Shown one piece after another: positions 37,847-49,078 of a stretch of DNA of 64,000 nucleotides. The stretch lies in the NCBI GenBank assembly GCA_022579005.1, contig MU401617.1, positions 23,845 through 87,844 on the forward strand, read 5' to 3'. The translations under genes and the position numbers were made by a program. This DNA comes from Poronia punctata (lineage: Eukaryota; Ascomycota; Sordariomycetes; Xylariales; Xylariaceae). How positions within the stretch are numbered: position 1 is the first letter of the stretch; each line of letters begins with the position of its first letter. The notes beneath the pieces are model-generated. The model saw nothing but the letters and a program-made list of their open reading frames with translations, made no database searches and was not told where the DNA came from.

Positions 37847-38975
37847 CTTGACGATGAAATGCATCGTGTTAGAACGAGATGATATGCACCGCTTCATAAG
37901 GCGGATGGGGATGCGCAATGTATGTAATATATGCGCCAAGGTAACGGGTTGCGCAAGGACGTGTCCAGTCTAGCATGTGCAAACCGGGAAAAGACAGATC
38001 GGTTATGATATGGTTCAACTGCCATATCTGGCCATTCTTTGACTACTTCAGCCTATAACAAGTGAGGAGGGTGATGAGCAAATTTCCACCTAAGCGTAGT
38101 ATCGCCTGTAATAAAGAGGCGCCGCCGGTTTCATCTAGGCGATACGAATCACTACCAGAAACTTGCTCAAGTTTCACTGTTTCTCTGGCCGTTTTGCGGT
38201 GCTTCAGCTCCGTTGAGGAGTAACGCACCGAAAGAAGATACAAGATACGGTAAACGAACCCATTTTGGTGTGATTGATGTACAGGACAGTATTTTTAGTA
38301 TGTGGACTGTGTAATCATCGCGGTTTCATAGTGATGCTTTTACCAGCCTTTAATGCGCCACACTGTGGGATACATGATTTGGGGCGGTGGATATACCTAT
38401 CAAGAGATAGGCACCGGTACCTGCCGTTGGAGCTTGGAGGGGTCCTAGAGTTTAACCCCTCCATATCCGATGGATGTATCACGTCTTCAAGTTCCAAGCT
38501 GACCACATCCATTATTAATACTCCAAAGTACTCTTCAGTGACTTACTACCTACCTACATAGCTTGCCGTTCCATCGGGATCCATGGAATTATAAATAGCT
38601 CTCGTGTCCTGATTGCAATTGCCTCCACTAATCATCCGTCTAACCTACCTACTTACTGAATCGTCACGCGAGTACATACATATCTAAATATATAAACCAC
38701 ATCCATCGATCATTACAGCCCGTTTCTTCGTCTTCGGTTCGGTCCTATTTTTCCTACCTACGTACCTATAGCTTCTTGGCATCCCGATCCCCCGCGACTA
38801 GACTATCTACCTACCTTCCCTACCTACCTGTGAGCGGGATTATACCTGTCCCCTGTTACCAAAAGCTACCTATACCTATACCTATACCTACCTGCCCTCG
38901 AAGCTTGTGAGAAGCGAGAAAGTAGTTACCTATCCTTCTCTCGTGCCGTCTGTCTCTGTCCCTCCCATCATCGAA
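37847..38975. other. Intergenic between RQC1 and ATX1
   Basis: No gene is supported. The ATX1-proximal half (38540-38900) is dense in TACCTACC and CCTATA words (CCTATA repeated at about 38869-38888), in keeping with promoter and 5' leader sequence in this genome. Confidence 0.5.
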
Positions 38976-39339
38976 ATGGCGGATACCCACACATACAAAT
39001 TCAACGTCACCATGAGCTGTGGCGGGTGCTCTGGTGCGATTAACCGCGTGTTGGGAAAGCTAGAGGGTATGTCTTTGTTTTTGTTTTTGTTTTTGTCTTT
39101 GTCCCCCGTCCGCACCTCCTTTAGCCGAGTATTTGGATGATTTGTAAACTGACCCCTACCCCAAAAAAACACTAGGTGTTCAAAGTTATGACGTATCTCT
39201 CGAAAAGCAAGAAGCCGTAGTCATCGCGAACCCCGACCTCGACTACGAGACCGTGCTAAAGACTATCAAGAAGACTGGAAAGAAGGTTAATACGGGAGAG
39301 GCGGATGGAGAGGCGAAGAGTATTGAACTTTCAGAGTAA
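38976..39339 (+). CDS. ATX1: Cytosolic copper chaperone ATX1
   Basis: Small HMA-domain protein that passes Cu(I) to the Golgi copper ATPase (Ccc2/ATP7 type). Two exons, 38976-39066 and 39176-39339, give 84 residues. The metal site is MSCGGC (Cys15 and Cys18), followed by the ferredoxin-like fold: VQSYDVSLEKQEAVV forms the second and third strands and YETVLKTIKKTGKKV the second helix with the Lys patch typical of Atx1. The intron (109 bp) splits a Gly codon right after KLEG; its 5' half is a TTTTTG repeat. The following C-terminal extension (NTGEADGEAKSIELSE) is acidic and short, as in filamentous fungi. There are no metal-response sites I can identify. Confidence 0.95.
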
Positions 39340-39870
39340 AAAAGACTTTGATTGGTGTTTTTGGGTGCCGCGGTGGGAAAGAATGAAAAGTACCGAAGAT
39401 TGGCAATGACATGATATGAATTTTTATGAAACCTTGGGTTTTTAAAGTATCTTGCCGAAATTGATGAGGACTGGGATATAACTACCTACCTACCTACCTA
39501 AGCTACTCTCCTTCGCTTTTCTACTACTCGACTTGGTCGTAGAGGGGTATATCTGGTGTGTCCGTGTGTGCATGTCATCGTTTGCTAACTTTATCCGCTG
39601 CTGCGTCGATGAAGGGAATGCAAGGGTGGCAAGGAATGATGAATCTAGACATAATGCCATTATCTGTTCTCGAGCCGACTACATCCGCGTAGGTAGCTAA
39701 ATGAAGAAAGGGGTCAAGTCAAGGATACGACTTTCCCTTTTCTCCCATTTACAGCTTAGATGCATAACCACTTGCTTACTGACGGTTCCCAGTTTCAAGT
39801 CAAGAGTTCATGTTCATTCATTATCTAAGGTAAATAAATCAATTGCAGATCAAAGACATGAGCAAGTGTC
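39340..39870. other. Convergent intergenic region between ATX1 and the CorA-like gene
   Basis: 3'-to-3' gap of 530 bp with a (CTAC)4 run near 39483-39499. Nothing else is supported. Confidence 0.5.
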
Positions 39871-42553
39871 TCAGACAACAGAAACGGGGGGATTCTGCCT
39901 CGGCACCGCAGCAAAAGAAATCTGACGAAACCTCCCCCCTTTTCCCGATCTCTCCTCTTGCACCCATTCGCGATCCCTACCCGCACTCCCACTCCCACTA
40001 GCAGCAGACTGACTAAAGGGATAGCTCTGCTGTCTCGACATACCCTGACCTTGACCCTGGCTGCTGCTGCTGTTGTTGTCATTCAAGTCGGATTTATTGC
40101 CCTTTTTATACCGGTTGCCGAGCACGGTCGAGTTGAGGGTACTTCTTGCGCCGCTGATACTGAAGAGCGAGAAGAAATCTTGCGTGAAGCTCGTTTCCAG
40201 GTCGCGCGGACGGCCGTCCGTCGTCCAGTATTTCTCGTTGCTGAGCTCGTGGCTTAGATGTCGACGGAAATAGCGGTCTTGGTTTACCCACCACTGTTTT
40301 GTTTTTGTCATTGCGTTAACTACCGGTAGTTTATCGTTGTAAAAAAGAGAAAAAAGAGAAAAAAGAGAAAAAAGAGAAAAAAGAAAAAAAAAAAGAAAAA
40401 AAAAAAGAAAAAAAAAAGAGGGACTGGACTTACGCCACGCCAAGCTGAAAGAATCACCAAGGTCAGAGGAATCGTAAAGGCCCAGTAGATCCAGAATGAG
40501 GGCATGATAGTAGGTGAAGGAAGGCCGTCGGCGGCGTCTTTGCTCGCGGCCGGATCACCTGCCGTCCCCTTTTCCCAGTTGAACATGGATACTCCGAATA
40601 ATGTGCCGATGTACTCGCCCGGCAGGAAGATGGCCGTGATGACGGCCAGGGCTTTCATCGAGGAACTGTCGCGTGTCGAGGCTACAGCCATTCGCTACAT
40701 TGCCAGTTTCAGTCAGTAAGCAGTCGGTCGGTCAGTCAGTCAGTCATCACGGGGATATCCGAGTACCAAGATGGAGGAGAGGGACTGGGATTTCTTTTTT
40801 CTCTTTTTCACATACAGCGTTCAGATTATTATCCTCTTGCGCCATCTTGGAATAGATGATGTCGATCTGGGCCCTGCACCTCAACTCGGACATACGCCTA
40901 TCTGTTTCCAGCGAGGTACACAAGCGCCAAATGCAGTCGAGATACTGTCTAATCTCCTGCCAGTCATCATCATCGTCATCGTCATCATCCTCTGCCTCTT
41001 TCTCTTTCTTCCCATCCAGCTCTCTGATGCGCGCATCTAATTCGTCCCCCGTTTGTATCAACAACTTCAGAGCACGTTCCATCCATCTCAACGTATCCAG
41101 AAGCTGAATAGACCCCTTGAGCACATCATGCGCCTCCTTCATCAGATAGATCGTCTGGGGCGGCACATAATCGGGATCATAAAGACTGGAAGGCGGAGTT
41201 GCTGTTTTGTTGCTATTGCGCGATACTTTCTCCTCGACCATCTCCTTCAGACTGGATAATCGCTTATTCAACGTCAACGGTCTTGATAATCCGCCGCCGC
41301 CGCCGCCATTGCCGTTGTGGTTGTGTCGTTTGGCTGCGTTTCGCTTATACGCTTCCGCGTTGGCGCGTCCCGTCGTGCCGGTGACTGCGTCGACGCGACC
41401 CTCGAGGAATAAAACGTCGCCGTTGTTCGCTATCACGGCTTCTTCGGTTCGTAAAAGTTGTACTTGTAGTAGAACGATGGGTAGGACGAGGGGATGCGCC
41501 CAGCGGGATCGACACGAGTCGAAGCGTCGCTCGTATTCGTCTAGTGCGTCTTCGTCGTGCCACCGGGTGTCGAAGGATCGACGGATCAGGGCCGTGGTTG
41601 TCTTTGAGCGGATGTGGTAGGTCATGGAGAGGAAGTCGTAGGGCGGTTGGGGGTTGGAGGAGAAGCTGAGGATTAGATCTTTTTTTGTTGGCCATGTGTT
41701 AGTGTGTCTTTCCCCCCCCCCTTTCTTTTGCGCCAATGGTGGATGGGTCTTACGGAATGTTTCCCTCTTGGCGTCCCAGAAGGAGGATTCTGTCGTCACG
41801 CGTAATAGAGCCGGGAGGGTTGCCGGATGAAGACCCATCGTCTTGTAATCTTCTATCGTCAGATCTAGCCCGTCGGCACCCGTTCCATTTCCGGTTCCAG
41901 GTTCGTTGTTCGGTGTTCCTCGTCGAGCTATTCTGTGATAGGCGGAGAAAGCGTTTAGAATGCGCCGTGGAGGGTAAGAGAACGGTTAAACTTGACTTAC
42001 ATCTGTCTAACACGTCCCTGGAGAGATTCCCTTCCCTTTGGATTTGCTTTGAAATCGCCCTATATCGCCAATTAACATCTAATCCCTTCCACAACCTAGT
42101 GTAGAAGAAAGAGAAACCCACCTCAGTATCCAACCCGAACCCATTCCTCAACGCATCCCTCGCCATCCTCAACCCCTCCTCCCCATCAGACATGATACTC
42201 GGCGAGCGCATCTCCTCCTCCCCCTTCCCACCATCAAAAACGGCATATTCATGATACGAGACGCTACTCTCCCCTTGTTTAAGCAAGACTTCGCCCGTAA
42301 GCTCTTTTAATCCAAAGGTGAATAGATTCAACACTTTGTTCTTCTTCTTCTTCTTCGTCTTATTTCCTTTTCCCGCGCCCGGCAGACCAATTGGATCAAT
42401 GATGTTCGGCACCACACTCCCGCGTCGCGTTCCCGGCGCAGTGCGACGACCTCCTGTTGACGGACCTGGACCTGCTACGGATGCTGATTGGTGGCGTGGC
42501 TCGCTTAGGGCGAGGTCTAGTTCGTCGAGGTTGTAGTTGTTGTTGAAATCCAT
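39871..42553 (-). CDS. CorA-like Mg2+/divalent cation transporter, fungal type
   Basis: Five exons: 42553-42122, 42059-42001, 41932-40816, 40694-40434, 40293-39871; 763 residues, phases consistent. The long cytosolic N-terminal part has a Lys run (KTKKKKKNK), a His/Gly-rich loop (KRHNHNGNGGGGGG), and an acidic run of nine Asp before the C-terminal stalk helix. The CorA signature begins at ASTRDSSSMKALAVITAIFL (about residue 541), giving TM1 (about 549-575) and TM2 (FWIYWAFTIPLTLVILSAW, about 603-621). In place of the GMN selectivity motif the end of TM1 reads GVSMFNW (about 570-576), common in fungal CorA-like proteins of unknown substrate. The C-terminal tail is Gln/Ser-rich. It is probably membrane-bound, but ion and compartment cannot be told from sequence. 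Confidence 0.85.
40341..40423. repeat. 83-nt pure A/G tract with a 9-nt period at one end
   Basis: Uninterrupted A/G on the plus strand, starting as AAAAAAGAG units and then longer A-runs. On the coding strand it is a polypyrimidine tract lying 11 nt after the 5' splice site of the last intron (40433-40294) of the CorA-like gene. Confidence 0.9.
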
Positions 42554-43541
42554 CTGGTGGGGTTGGTTTGTTTGTTTTATTCCCAATTCTTTTAAATAGT
42601 AATGGAAAAGGGGAAGAGGATAAAAATAAATAGACGTGACGGCTGCGATACCGGCTTTGTTAGGGGGGTCGGTGGCAGTAGCAATCGAGGGGAAGACGAA
42701 GCATCCCTGGCAATTCCTTTACGGGAGAGAGGGAGTGGAATAAAACAGAATCGCGAAAAAAAAGAGAAAAAAAAGGGGCTATCTATAATTGTAATCTACG
42801 ATTTTTAATATACGTGAGTCTAGTCGAGTCTTAAGTGTATGTCATAAAAGGGAGAGGAGGTAAAAGACCAAAGTCGGACATGTCGACTTGTTAGGTTTGG
42901 GTCCGGGGGAAAGATATTTAAAATGACGAACATGAAGGTCTTGGCTGCTTTTCACATAAGGACCTAGATCAGCATTAGGAGGTAGGGGGGTAGGCAGGAT
43001 CCTCTAACATGGGTTCTTGCCAAGAAAGTCCTTTGATGGGACCAGGGGCGCACGATGGGCGCACGATGGGGGCTGTGTGGATACGAGGAAGTTAGGTTAG
43101 GTTTAGGGGGGTTGGGAACTTGTGGAGTCGCGATCCGGCTTCATCGCGTTGGGGGACCGAGAGGTTGTTATTGGGGGATAAAACGATGCGGGAGGGGAAT
43201 TGTAGTGTAATTGGTAGGTTAAACGGTAATGAGGCCCGGTCAGCATTGAATCTACTCGTAGATACACCGAAGTTCTTTCTCTAGTGCGATAGACACGTAG
43301 ATATGTAGGAGTACATAAATAAGTCAGGTGAACAGCTTCGCCACGAGATCGCTTAAGAAGCTTGTTTCGACGCTTGCCGGGCAGCAAGGTTATGCGAAAT
43401 TGGCCGAATCGTTTCCGTACAAGGGTTCAGTTTGAAAAACCATGTTTGGTTTGGTGCATTGGACTTTTCAACATCTGTGGGTATTCATAGTCGTATACCA
43501 TTTCCTATAAGTCGTTCTCTCTACCTACACAGACTCTCATC
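42554..43541. other. Intergenic: CorA-like promoter side and 3' flank of the sugar transporter
   Basis: About 1 kb without a supported gene. It contains an 11-bp direct repeat GGGCGCACGAT in tandem (about 43045-43068) and one TACTCGTA word (43254). Confidence 0.5.
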
Positions 43542-45358
43542 TTATGTATGGCTGACACCCTCGATTCGATAATCCTTAAACTCTCTCGCAGGGACTCTTC
43601 TATCAAACAACACATCCAGATCCTCATACGTCCTGCCCTTCGTCTCTGGTACTCGGAAATACGACCAGATGAGACAAAGCCCGCCAAGCCCGCCGAAGAA
43701 ATACCCCAGCTTGCCTTGTAGGTTGGCTTCGTCGGGATTGATCAGGTAAGGGATAGCGACGGTCATGACGATGCCGACTACGGCTTGCACAGCTGTTGCC
43801 ATGGCGATAGTCTTGGATCGCACACGGGTAGCAGAGCATTCGCCGAGGATGACGAAAGTGATAGGACCGATGGATAGATCGTAGACCCCGTTCCAGACTA
43901 ACATGAGCGAGCTCTCGGCCCATTTGACGCCCGAGGGTCGGCCGGGGATGGAGTCGAGGATGCCGATGATGAACATGAGGATCATGCAGACCGTGAGGCC
44001 GATGTTGAAGATCCGTCGTCGGCCGAATAAGTTGATGAAATACCAGGATATCACAGTCGATACCCAGCCCACGGCTGTTGCTAGTCAGTTGGCCGAAAAA
44101 CATGTCAATGAAGGGGGAACCGACCTAAGAAGCCAATGCCCAAGTAAAAGGCATCCTGGTCACCCACACCAGCCTGCTGGAAGAAGTAAGTGCCATAATT
44201 AATGAGATAGATACCGGACAAGACCTGCGTGGTATAAACGCCCGCCGAGATCTCCGTACGTCGTAGATTCACCCCTTTTATCGTGTCCAAGTAAGTGCTT
44301 CCAGCCTCCATCTCCAACTCCAGCCGATCCGTCTCGGCAATAATAGCAAGCGTCCCTTCAACATTCACCTTTTTCGACGACAACCTTCTCAGCGAATCCA
44401 GCGCTTCCTCCCGTCTTCCCTTCCTCACCAACCACCATGGACTTTCAGGGATGAAGAAGACGCCGGGAATGATCAGCAGAATCCAAAACCACTGCAGTGC
44501 AAACGGGATACTGTACGCCCAGTGATTGTTCAGCGTCGCCGTGCCGGCCGTCACGCCATTTCCTAGTAATTGACCCGTGACGAAGCACAGATTCGTGAAA
44601 GAGGTGAGATATCCGCGCAGGGCCATGGGACACACCTCGGAAGCATAAGTAGGTCCGATGACAACGAAACACCCGAGTACCAGACCGCCGAGTAATTCTC
44701 CGACGAGAAGCGCTTCCAGGGACCGAGCGAAGAATTGGATGAAGACCAGACCTGCTGTGAGGAACACGCAGGCGAAGAATGTCCATTTCCGCCCGAACAG
44801 TTCCATCGGATAGGCTGAGACGAGGGCGCCGATGACTTGACCGATTGGGTTTCCTAGGGATAGACCCGATTGCCATTTTGCTGGGATGACGAACTGCGGG
44901 ACCTTGGTCAGTAAAACAACCCAACTCGGATCCCTTTTTTTTTCCACAATGAATTCTATTCAATTGAAAATAAGACAAAAGGAGAAATAAATGGACAGGT
45001 AAATTCACACCTCTCCGTTCGGATGCTCGACCCCAAAATCCCTCTTAAACTGCGGAATGGCAAACATATTTCCCACAATCTGCGGATCAAAAGCCAACAT
45101 GATGACACCCAGTGACACAAAAACCGACCAGCCAACCGCCGTCGGGTACAGCTTAGCCGCCTCGTAGAAAGTCAAGGTTCGCTCGCTTTCCATGGCTTCG
45201 CTGACCATCATGTCATCTTTGACCATGACGGCCTCGTTGTCGTCGGCCTTCATTGTTGTTTCTGTTCCTTGCCCTGAATTGGATGTTGTTTGTGTTGGGG
45301 TATCGCTGGCCTGGTGAGGAGGAACTGGAAAGGTCCCGTATCCAGAAGGGGATGTCAT
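43542..45358 (-). CDS. MFS sugar transporter, alpha-glucoside permease (MAL) type
   Basis: Plasma-membrane H+/sugar symporter of the sugar-porter family. Exons 45358-45011, 44893-44125, 44080-43542; 551 residues, twelve expected helices. Visible signatures: PMELFGRKWTFF (loop 2-3), PESPWWLVRKGRREEALDSL (the PESPRWL element with Trp for Arg, common in the MAL clade), NLFGRRRIFNIG (loop 8-9), and PETKGRTYEDLDVLFDRRV at the end. The N-terminal 60 residues are polar, Thr/Asp/Glu-rich and presumably cytosolic. Family members take up maltose, trehalose, sucrose or related sugars; which one applies here is not visible. No glucosidase gene lies beside it. Confidence 0.9.
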
Positions 45359-46191
45359 TGTTTATTATGAATCCCCTCTCTTTCTCTTGCCGCTCATCAC
45401 TTGGTGTCACCCTCCCAAGCTAAACCCAAGATAACATTTGGCTGGCTCTTGGAAATGCATGCATGCAACCACATGGGTTCGTTTCCTTTTCCCCCTTGTT
45501 TCTTGGGTCTTTGTCCGATAAGTAAGTATCTGATAGGTTGGTTAAAAGATTTTTTTTAGCAGGTGCGTGTAGTGTACCCCGAATATGTCCCAGTGAGGGG
45601 AAGCTTCAACCACTGCAAGGATTACTTCATAGGATCTGGGGTGCAACGTTGTAGATGGGAATCTGCATACTACTCCTAGGTAGTCTAGCTCGATAGCATA
45701 CCTAACCAGACATACATACATAATTCTTTTCGTAGTACGAGTAGGAGAAGGAATTCTAGAGGTACTTTCCAAAAGAGGCTAGATAACAAAGTTCGTACGA
45801 CACATGTATGTAAACTTTAAAGCGCTATTGCTGTTGAGCAAGGACGACGCTTGTTTTGAGGGCTAGGATGGGTAGTACAAAAACCATGAAGAGAACAAGA
45901 GGAAACGTAGAGTGGCCAATGGTCAGCAAAGAATTAAGCCACGATATCTCGGGGTCGGAAAGTTATATATAATTTGACTGTTGCACCATCCATCTCCCAC
46001 GTTGTATTTCCTTATCTTAACAGAACATGGCAATTGGACAAGCTACGGCCCGTACCTGTGAGCGGGCAACGCGACAATTGCGCGTTTAACGGGCCGGTGA
46101 CAAGATCTCATCAATGCGGTGCTAGAGGCCTCATCTTCCAAGGCAAATATTCGCGTGACTCAATAGTAGAGGATAATCATAAGCATTTATG
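45359..46191. other. Intergenic upstream of the sugar transporter
   Basis: Promoter side of the transporter gene and 3' flank of the thiolase. One TACGAGTA word lies at 45737. Nothing else is supported. Confidence 0.5.
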
Positions 46192-46268
46192 CATAGCAGT
46201 CATAGCAGTCATAGCAGTCATAGCAGTCATAGCAGTCATAGCAGTCATAGCAGTCATAGCAGTCATAG
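46192..46268. repeat. 9-bp minisatellite, eight copies of CATAGCAGT
   Basis: Eight perfect 9-nt units (46192-46263) plus a partial ninth, about 155 bp beyond the thiolase stop codon and so possibly in its 3' untranslated region. The unit length is a multiple of three, so frames through it stay open and produce artificial repeats on both strands. Confidence 0.95.
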
Positions 46269-46422
46269 AACTTGTGTTATTATAAACAGTTCTTTTCATT
46301 ACAGCAAACGTTAAAATGATATACAAAAAATCTGCCCAAACATTAAGACAGGCATGCTTCTCGTTACACACATCATCCCAAAAGTCCCTCGTTCAAGCTG
46401 TCTTCCCCCCCCCTTTTCTTTT

Positions 46423-47884
46423 TTAAAATCTAGCGACGACCTTCTCCTGCGTCTCTTGTAACGCCCAGGCGTTGAACTTGGTCTTGCTCAGGACCGACTT
46501 GGCCTGTTCGGCAGTGAAGCCCTTGGCCTCGACAGCCGGGTTGTAGCCGAGCTTGTTGATCTTGCCGATGGTGGCCGAGTCGACGACGGGAGCCTCCTTG
46601 CGGTCGGGCCGGGCGTAGACGGTCACGACGACGGCGCCGCCGAGACCAAGGTTGTGTTGCAGCGCGTTCCTGGTGTGGGGGACGGCGCGGTTGTTAGCCC
46701 AGCCGCGCATGTGCCAGACTAGCTCGGCACATTGTGCGATGCCGGTGGCACCGAGAGGGTGGCCCTTTGAGATCAGGCCGCCCGAGGGGTTGATGACGAC
46801 CTTGCCGCCGTAGGTGATGCCGCCGCTGCGCACCAGCTCGTGGGCCTTGCCGGGCTCCGACAGGCCTAGGGCGTCGATGACGATCATCTCGTTGGCCGAG
46901 AAGCAATCGTGTAGCTCGCACACCTGGACGTCGTTGGGGGTGATGCCGGCCTCCTCCATGGCGACCTTGCGGGCGTGTCTCGTCATGTCGATGCCCATCA
47001 GGTCGATGGAGCTCTTGGAGAATAGGCTGGGAGCATCGGTGGCGAGGCACTGTCCGGCGATCAGGATGGCCTGGTCCTTCAGGTGAGGCCGGGCGTCCAG
47101 GAAGTCCTGGGAGACTAGGACAGCAGCGGCACCACCATCGGATGTGGGGCAGCACTGGAGCTTGGTGAGAGGCTCGTGGATCATGGGAGCCTTCAAGACC
47201 TGCTCCAGGGTGTAGACATCCTGGAACTGGGAGTAGGGGTTGCGGGTGGAGTGTTCGTGGTTAATGCGACCAATCTCGGCAAAGTCCTCTAGTTTGGCGC
47301 CATATCTAAGAGATCGTTGTTAGTATCAATTGTTTTATATTCCGCGCACATATATGTCCCGCTGTGGTAGGTAGTAGAGAGAAAACTTACTTCTCCATGT
47401 ATTCCCGTCCGGCATTACCGAACATCTGAGCGGCACCGGGAGCGTTGGTGATGCCGCGAGTCTCGGCCATCATCTTGCCAGAGGTTCCTGTGGGGTTCTC
47501 GCGGTCGTTGAAGAAGCTCTGCAAGCTGCCGCGCATCATCTTCTCGAAACCGACAACCATGATGCAGTCAGCGCCGCCATAGGCGATGGTGTTCCGGGCC
47601 ATGGCCAGGCCGGTGGAGCCGGTAGAGCAGTTGTTGTTGACGTTGACGATGGGAATCTGCGTCATGCCGAACTGGTAGAAGACGCGCTGGCCGCATGTCG
47701 AGTCGCCGTAGCAGTAGCAAGCGATACCCTGCTCTACATCGTCGTATGTGATTTGCGCATCCAGCATAGCCTTGACACCAGCCTCGAAGCCCAGTTCCGT
47801 GTAGTCTACCTTCCCACGGGGCTTGATGAACTTGGTCATGCCCACGCCGAGGACGTAGACGGGAGCCTTTTGTTTGGCAGGCAT
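46423..47884 (-). CDS. SCPx-type 3-ketoacyl-CoA thiolase (no SCP2 domain)
   Basis: Thiolase of the sterol carrier protein X branch, which cleaves 3-ketoacyl-CoA (branched or long-chain) in peroxisomes of eukaryotes. Exons 47884-47391 and 47305-46423; 458 residues. The nucleophile is Cys86 in NVNNNCSTGSTG; the second active-site elements are CELHDCFSANEM and SKGHPLGATG, and the C-terminal loop reads LGLGGAVVVTVY. SCPx proteins of animals carry a C-terminal SCP2 lipid-binding domain; this one ends about 50 residues after the thiolase fold without it. The C-terminal tripeptide ARF is only loosely like a PTS1 and I see no PTS2, so peroxisomal targeting is inferred from family. The start is the first ATG of the conserved N-terminus (VYVLGVGMTKF). 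Confidence 0.92.
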
Positions 47885-48233
47885 GGTGACAAGATTTTTA
47901 TGGTTAATAAAATATAGAAAGATTCAAAAAGTCTAAAACTGAATACGCTTATGAAGAATTCGCAATGATTCCTCACAGAAATATGAAAAGGGTATAAAGA
48001 TGATTTGGGTATGTCTTCCAACGACAGAAAGTTGGAATGGCAAGGGATCCTGCAGCTCATAAATACCTTGTGTTAGTGGCTAATTCCCTGCTAAGTCCGT
48101 CATCTCGCTGCCTCTGTTTTAATGGACAGGCCCGCAGTTAATGCCCATTTAGGGAACCGTTTCCCCAGTTTGCGGGGGAGGTCATCCAAATGACAGCCGA
48201 GGCATAGCCTAAAACTGCCTAGCGCCGGATATC
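47885..48233. other. Intergenic upstream of the thiolase
   Basis: A 349-bp stretch, likely promoter and leader of the thiolase gene. No element stands out. Confidence 0.5.
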
Positions 48234-48593
48234 TTATCGATAGTGAATGCGGAGGGTCAACTTGCCGAGGTGAGGCCAAAACTTAATCTCATTTTTATCG
48301 GCTTCATCATCGCTAAAACCTAGCTTTCTGAACTCGGCCTGTTCCCCCCTGTGTTGGAGGGGGGACCAGTCTTCTTGGAAATCAGTTCTCAATTCTACCC
48401 ACATAGATTGCCTCGGTTTACCGAATAGCGGCTCCGTCAGTGGCGATGGATTTGAAATTTCTAAGGTTACAGGAATGTAACTGATATCGATTCGACTACG
48501 TCCATATTGCATATGCGGACAATCGCTCTCTGTAGAGCCTTTGGACCTGAATATATACTCTCGGCTGTTGGCTAACAACCCAACCGCATCCAT
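48234..48593 (-). CDS. Orphan ORF, 119 residues
   Basis: ATG-initiated single frame with protein-like composition: MDAVGLLANSREYIFRSKGS, a middle part with RIDISYIPVTLEISNPSPL, and a charged C-terminus (EADKNEIKFWPHLGKL). It has no signal peptide, helix or Cys motif. I recognise no family. It could be a small gene or the last exon of a decayed one; the other orphan frame lies 0.2 kb upstream on the same strand. Confidence 0.35.
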   Translation of the reverse strand: MDAVGLLANSREYIFRSKGSTESDCPHMQYGRSRIDISYIPVTLEISNPSPLTEPLFGKPRQSMWVELRTDFQEDWSPLQHRGEQAEFRKLGFSDDEADKNEIKFWPHLGKLTLRIHYR

Positions 48594-48805
48594 ACCATGT
48601 ACCGAGCCGGGGACCCGGTTTCACGGTAGACTGATATAAGGCAAAGTTCCGGAATCTTGAACCTGCGTCACTTGTTCACGACTTGGAACCTGCCGTACCT
48701 ATATACAAAATAGGGGTGGCCATCTGCTTGTTTCGACACATTGCACGTGCCAAACGCACCCCAGACGATGATATCTTGTCAACGCCAAGCTTTTAGTCCT
48801 CCAAA

Positions 48806-49078
48806 TTAAGCTTCAATTAAAACTTCAGAACGGCTTCCGGTCGAACTACATCGTTTGAGCAGGTGAGGTGCGATAACGTGGTTCGCATGGCCTGTATCAT
48901 CAATTCTATGATAATAAATCAGAAATTCCACGATGAAGAAAATGGGCAAATACCGAATGTCGGTAATTTTGACACCTCTTGGCCCAACTTGACCGCATAC
49001 GAGTACATCTTCTAGTCTAATAAAAGCCAAAATTCGTTTTCCCTGCAACGACCGCCAAGACCGGACCAGATGATCCAC
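48806..49078 (-). CDS. Orphan coding segment with candidate 48-bp intron (5' end unresolved)
   Basis: The minus-strand frame reads VDHLVRSWRSLQGKRILAFI at the start and SSTGSRSEVLIEA at the end. No ATG opens it (GTG at 49078; an in-frame stop lies just upstream), so an upstream exon would be needed. Positions 48953-48906 look like an intron (GTATTTG...CTGAT...CATAG, 48 bp); removing it joins KITDIR to IDDTGHANHV in frame. Because 48 is a multiple of three and the intron lacks a stop, both forms are open. No family is recognised. Confidence 0.25.
   Translation of the reverse strand: MDHLVRSWRSLQGKRILAFIRLEDVLVCGQVGPRGVKITDIRYLPIFFIVEFLIYYHRIDDTGHANHVIAPHLLKRCSSTGSRSEVLIEA

Noticed and set aside
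46192..46268. CRISPR-like array
   Set aside because: Units are 9 bp and contiguous without spacers, in a eukaryotic genome; it is a minisatellite.
46177..46371. Minus-strand ORF encoding repeated Met-Thr-Ala, and plus-strand repeated Val-Ile-Ala
   Set aside because: Both are automatic products of a 9-bp tandem repeat whose unit is a multiple of three.
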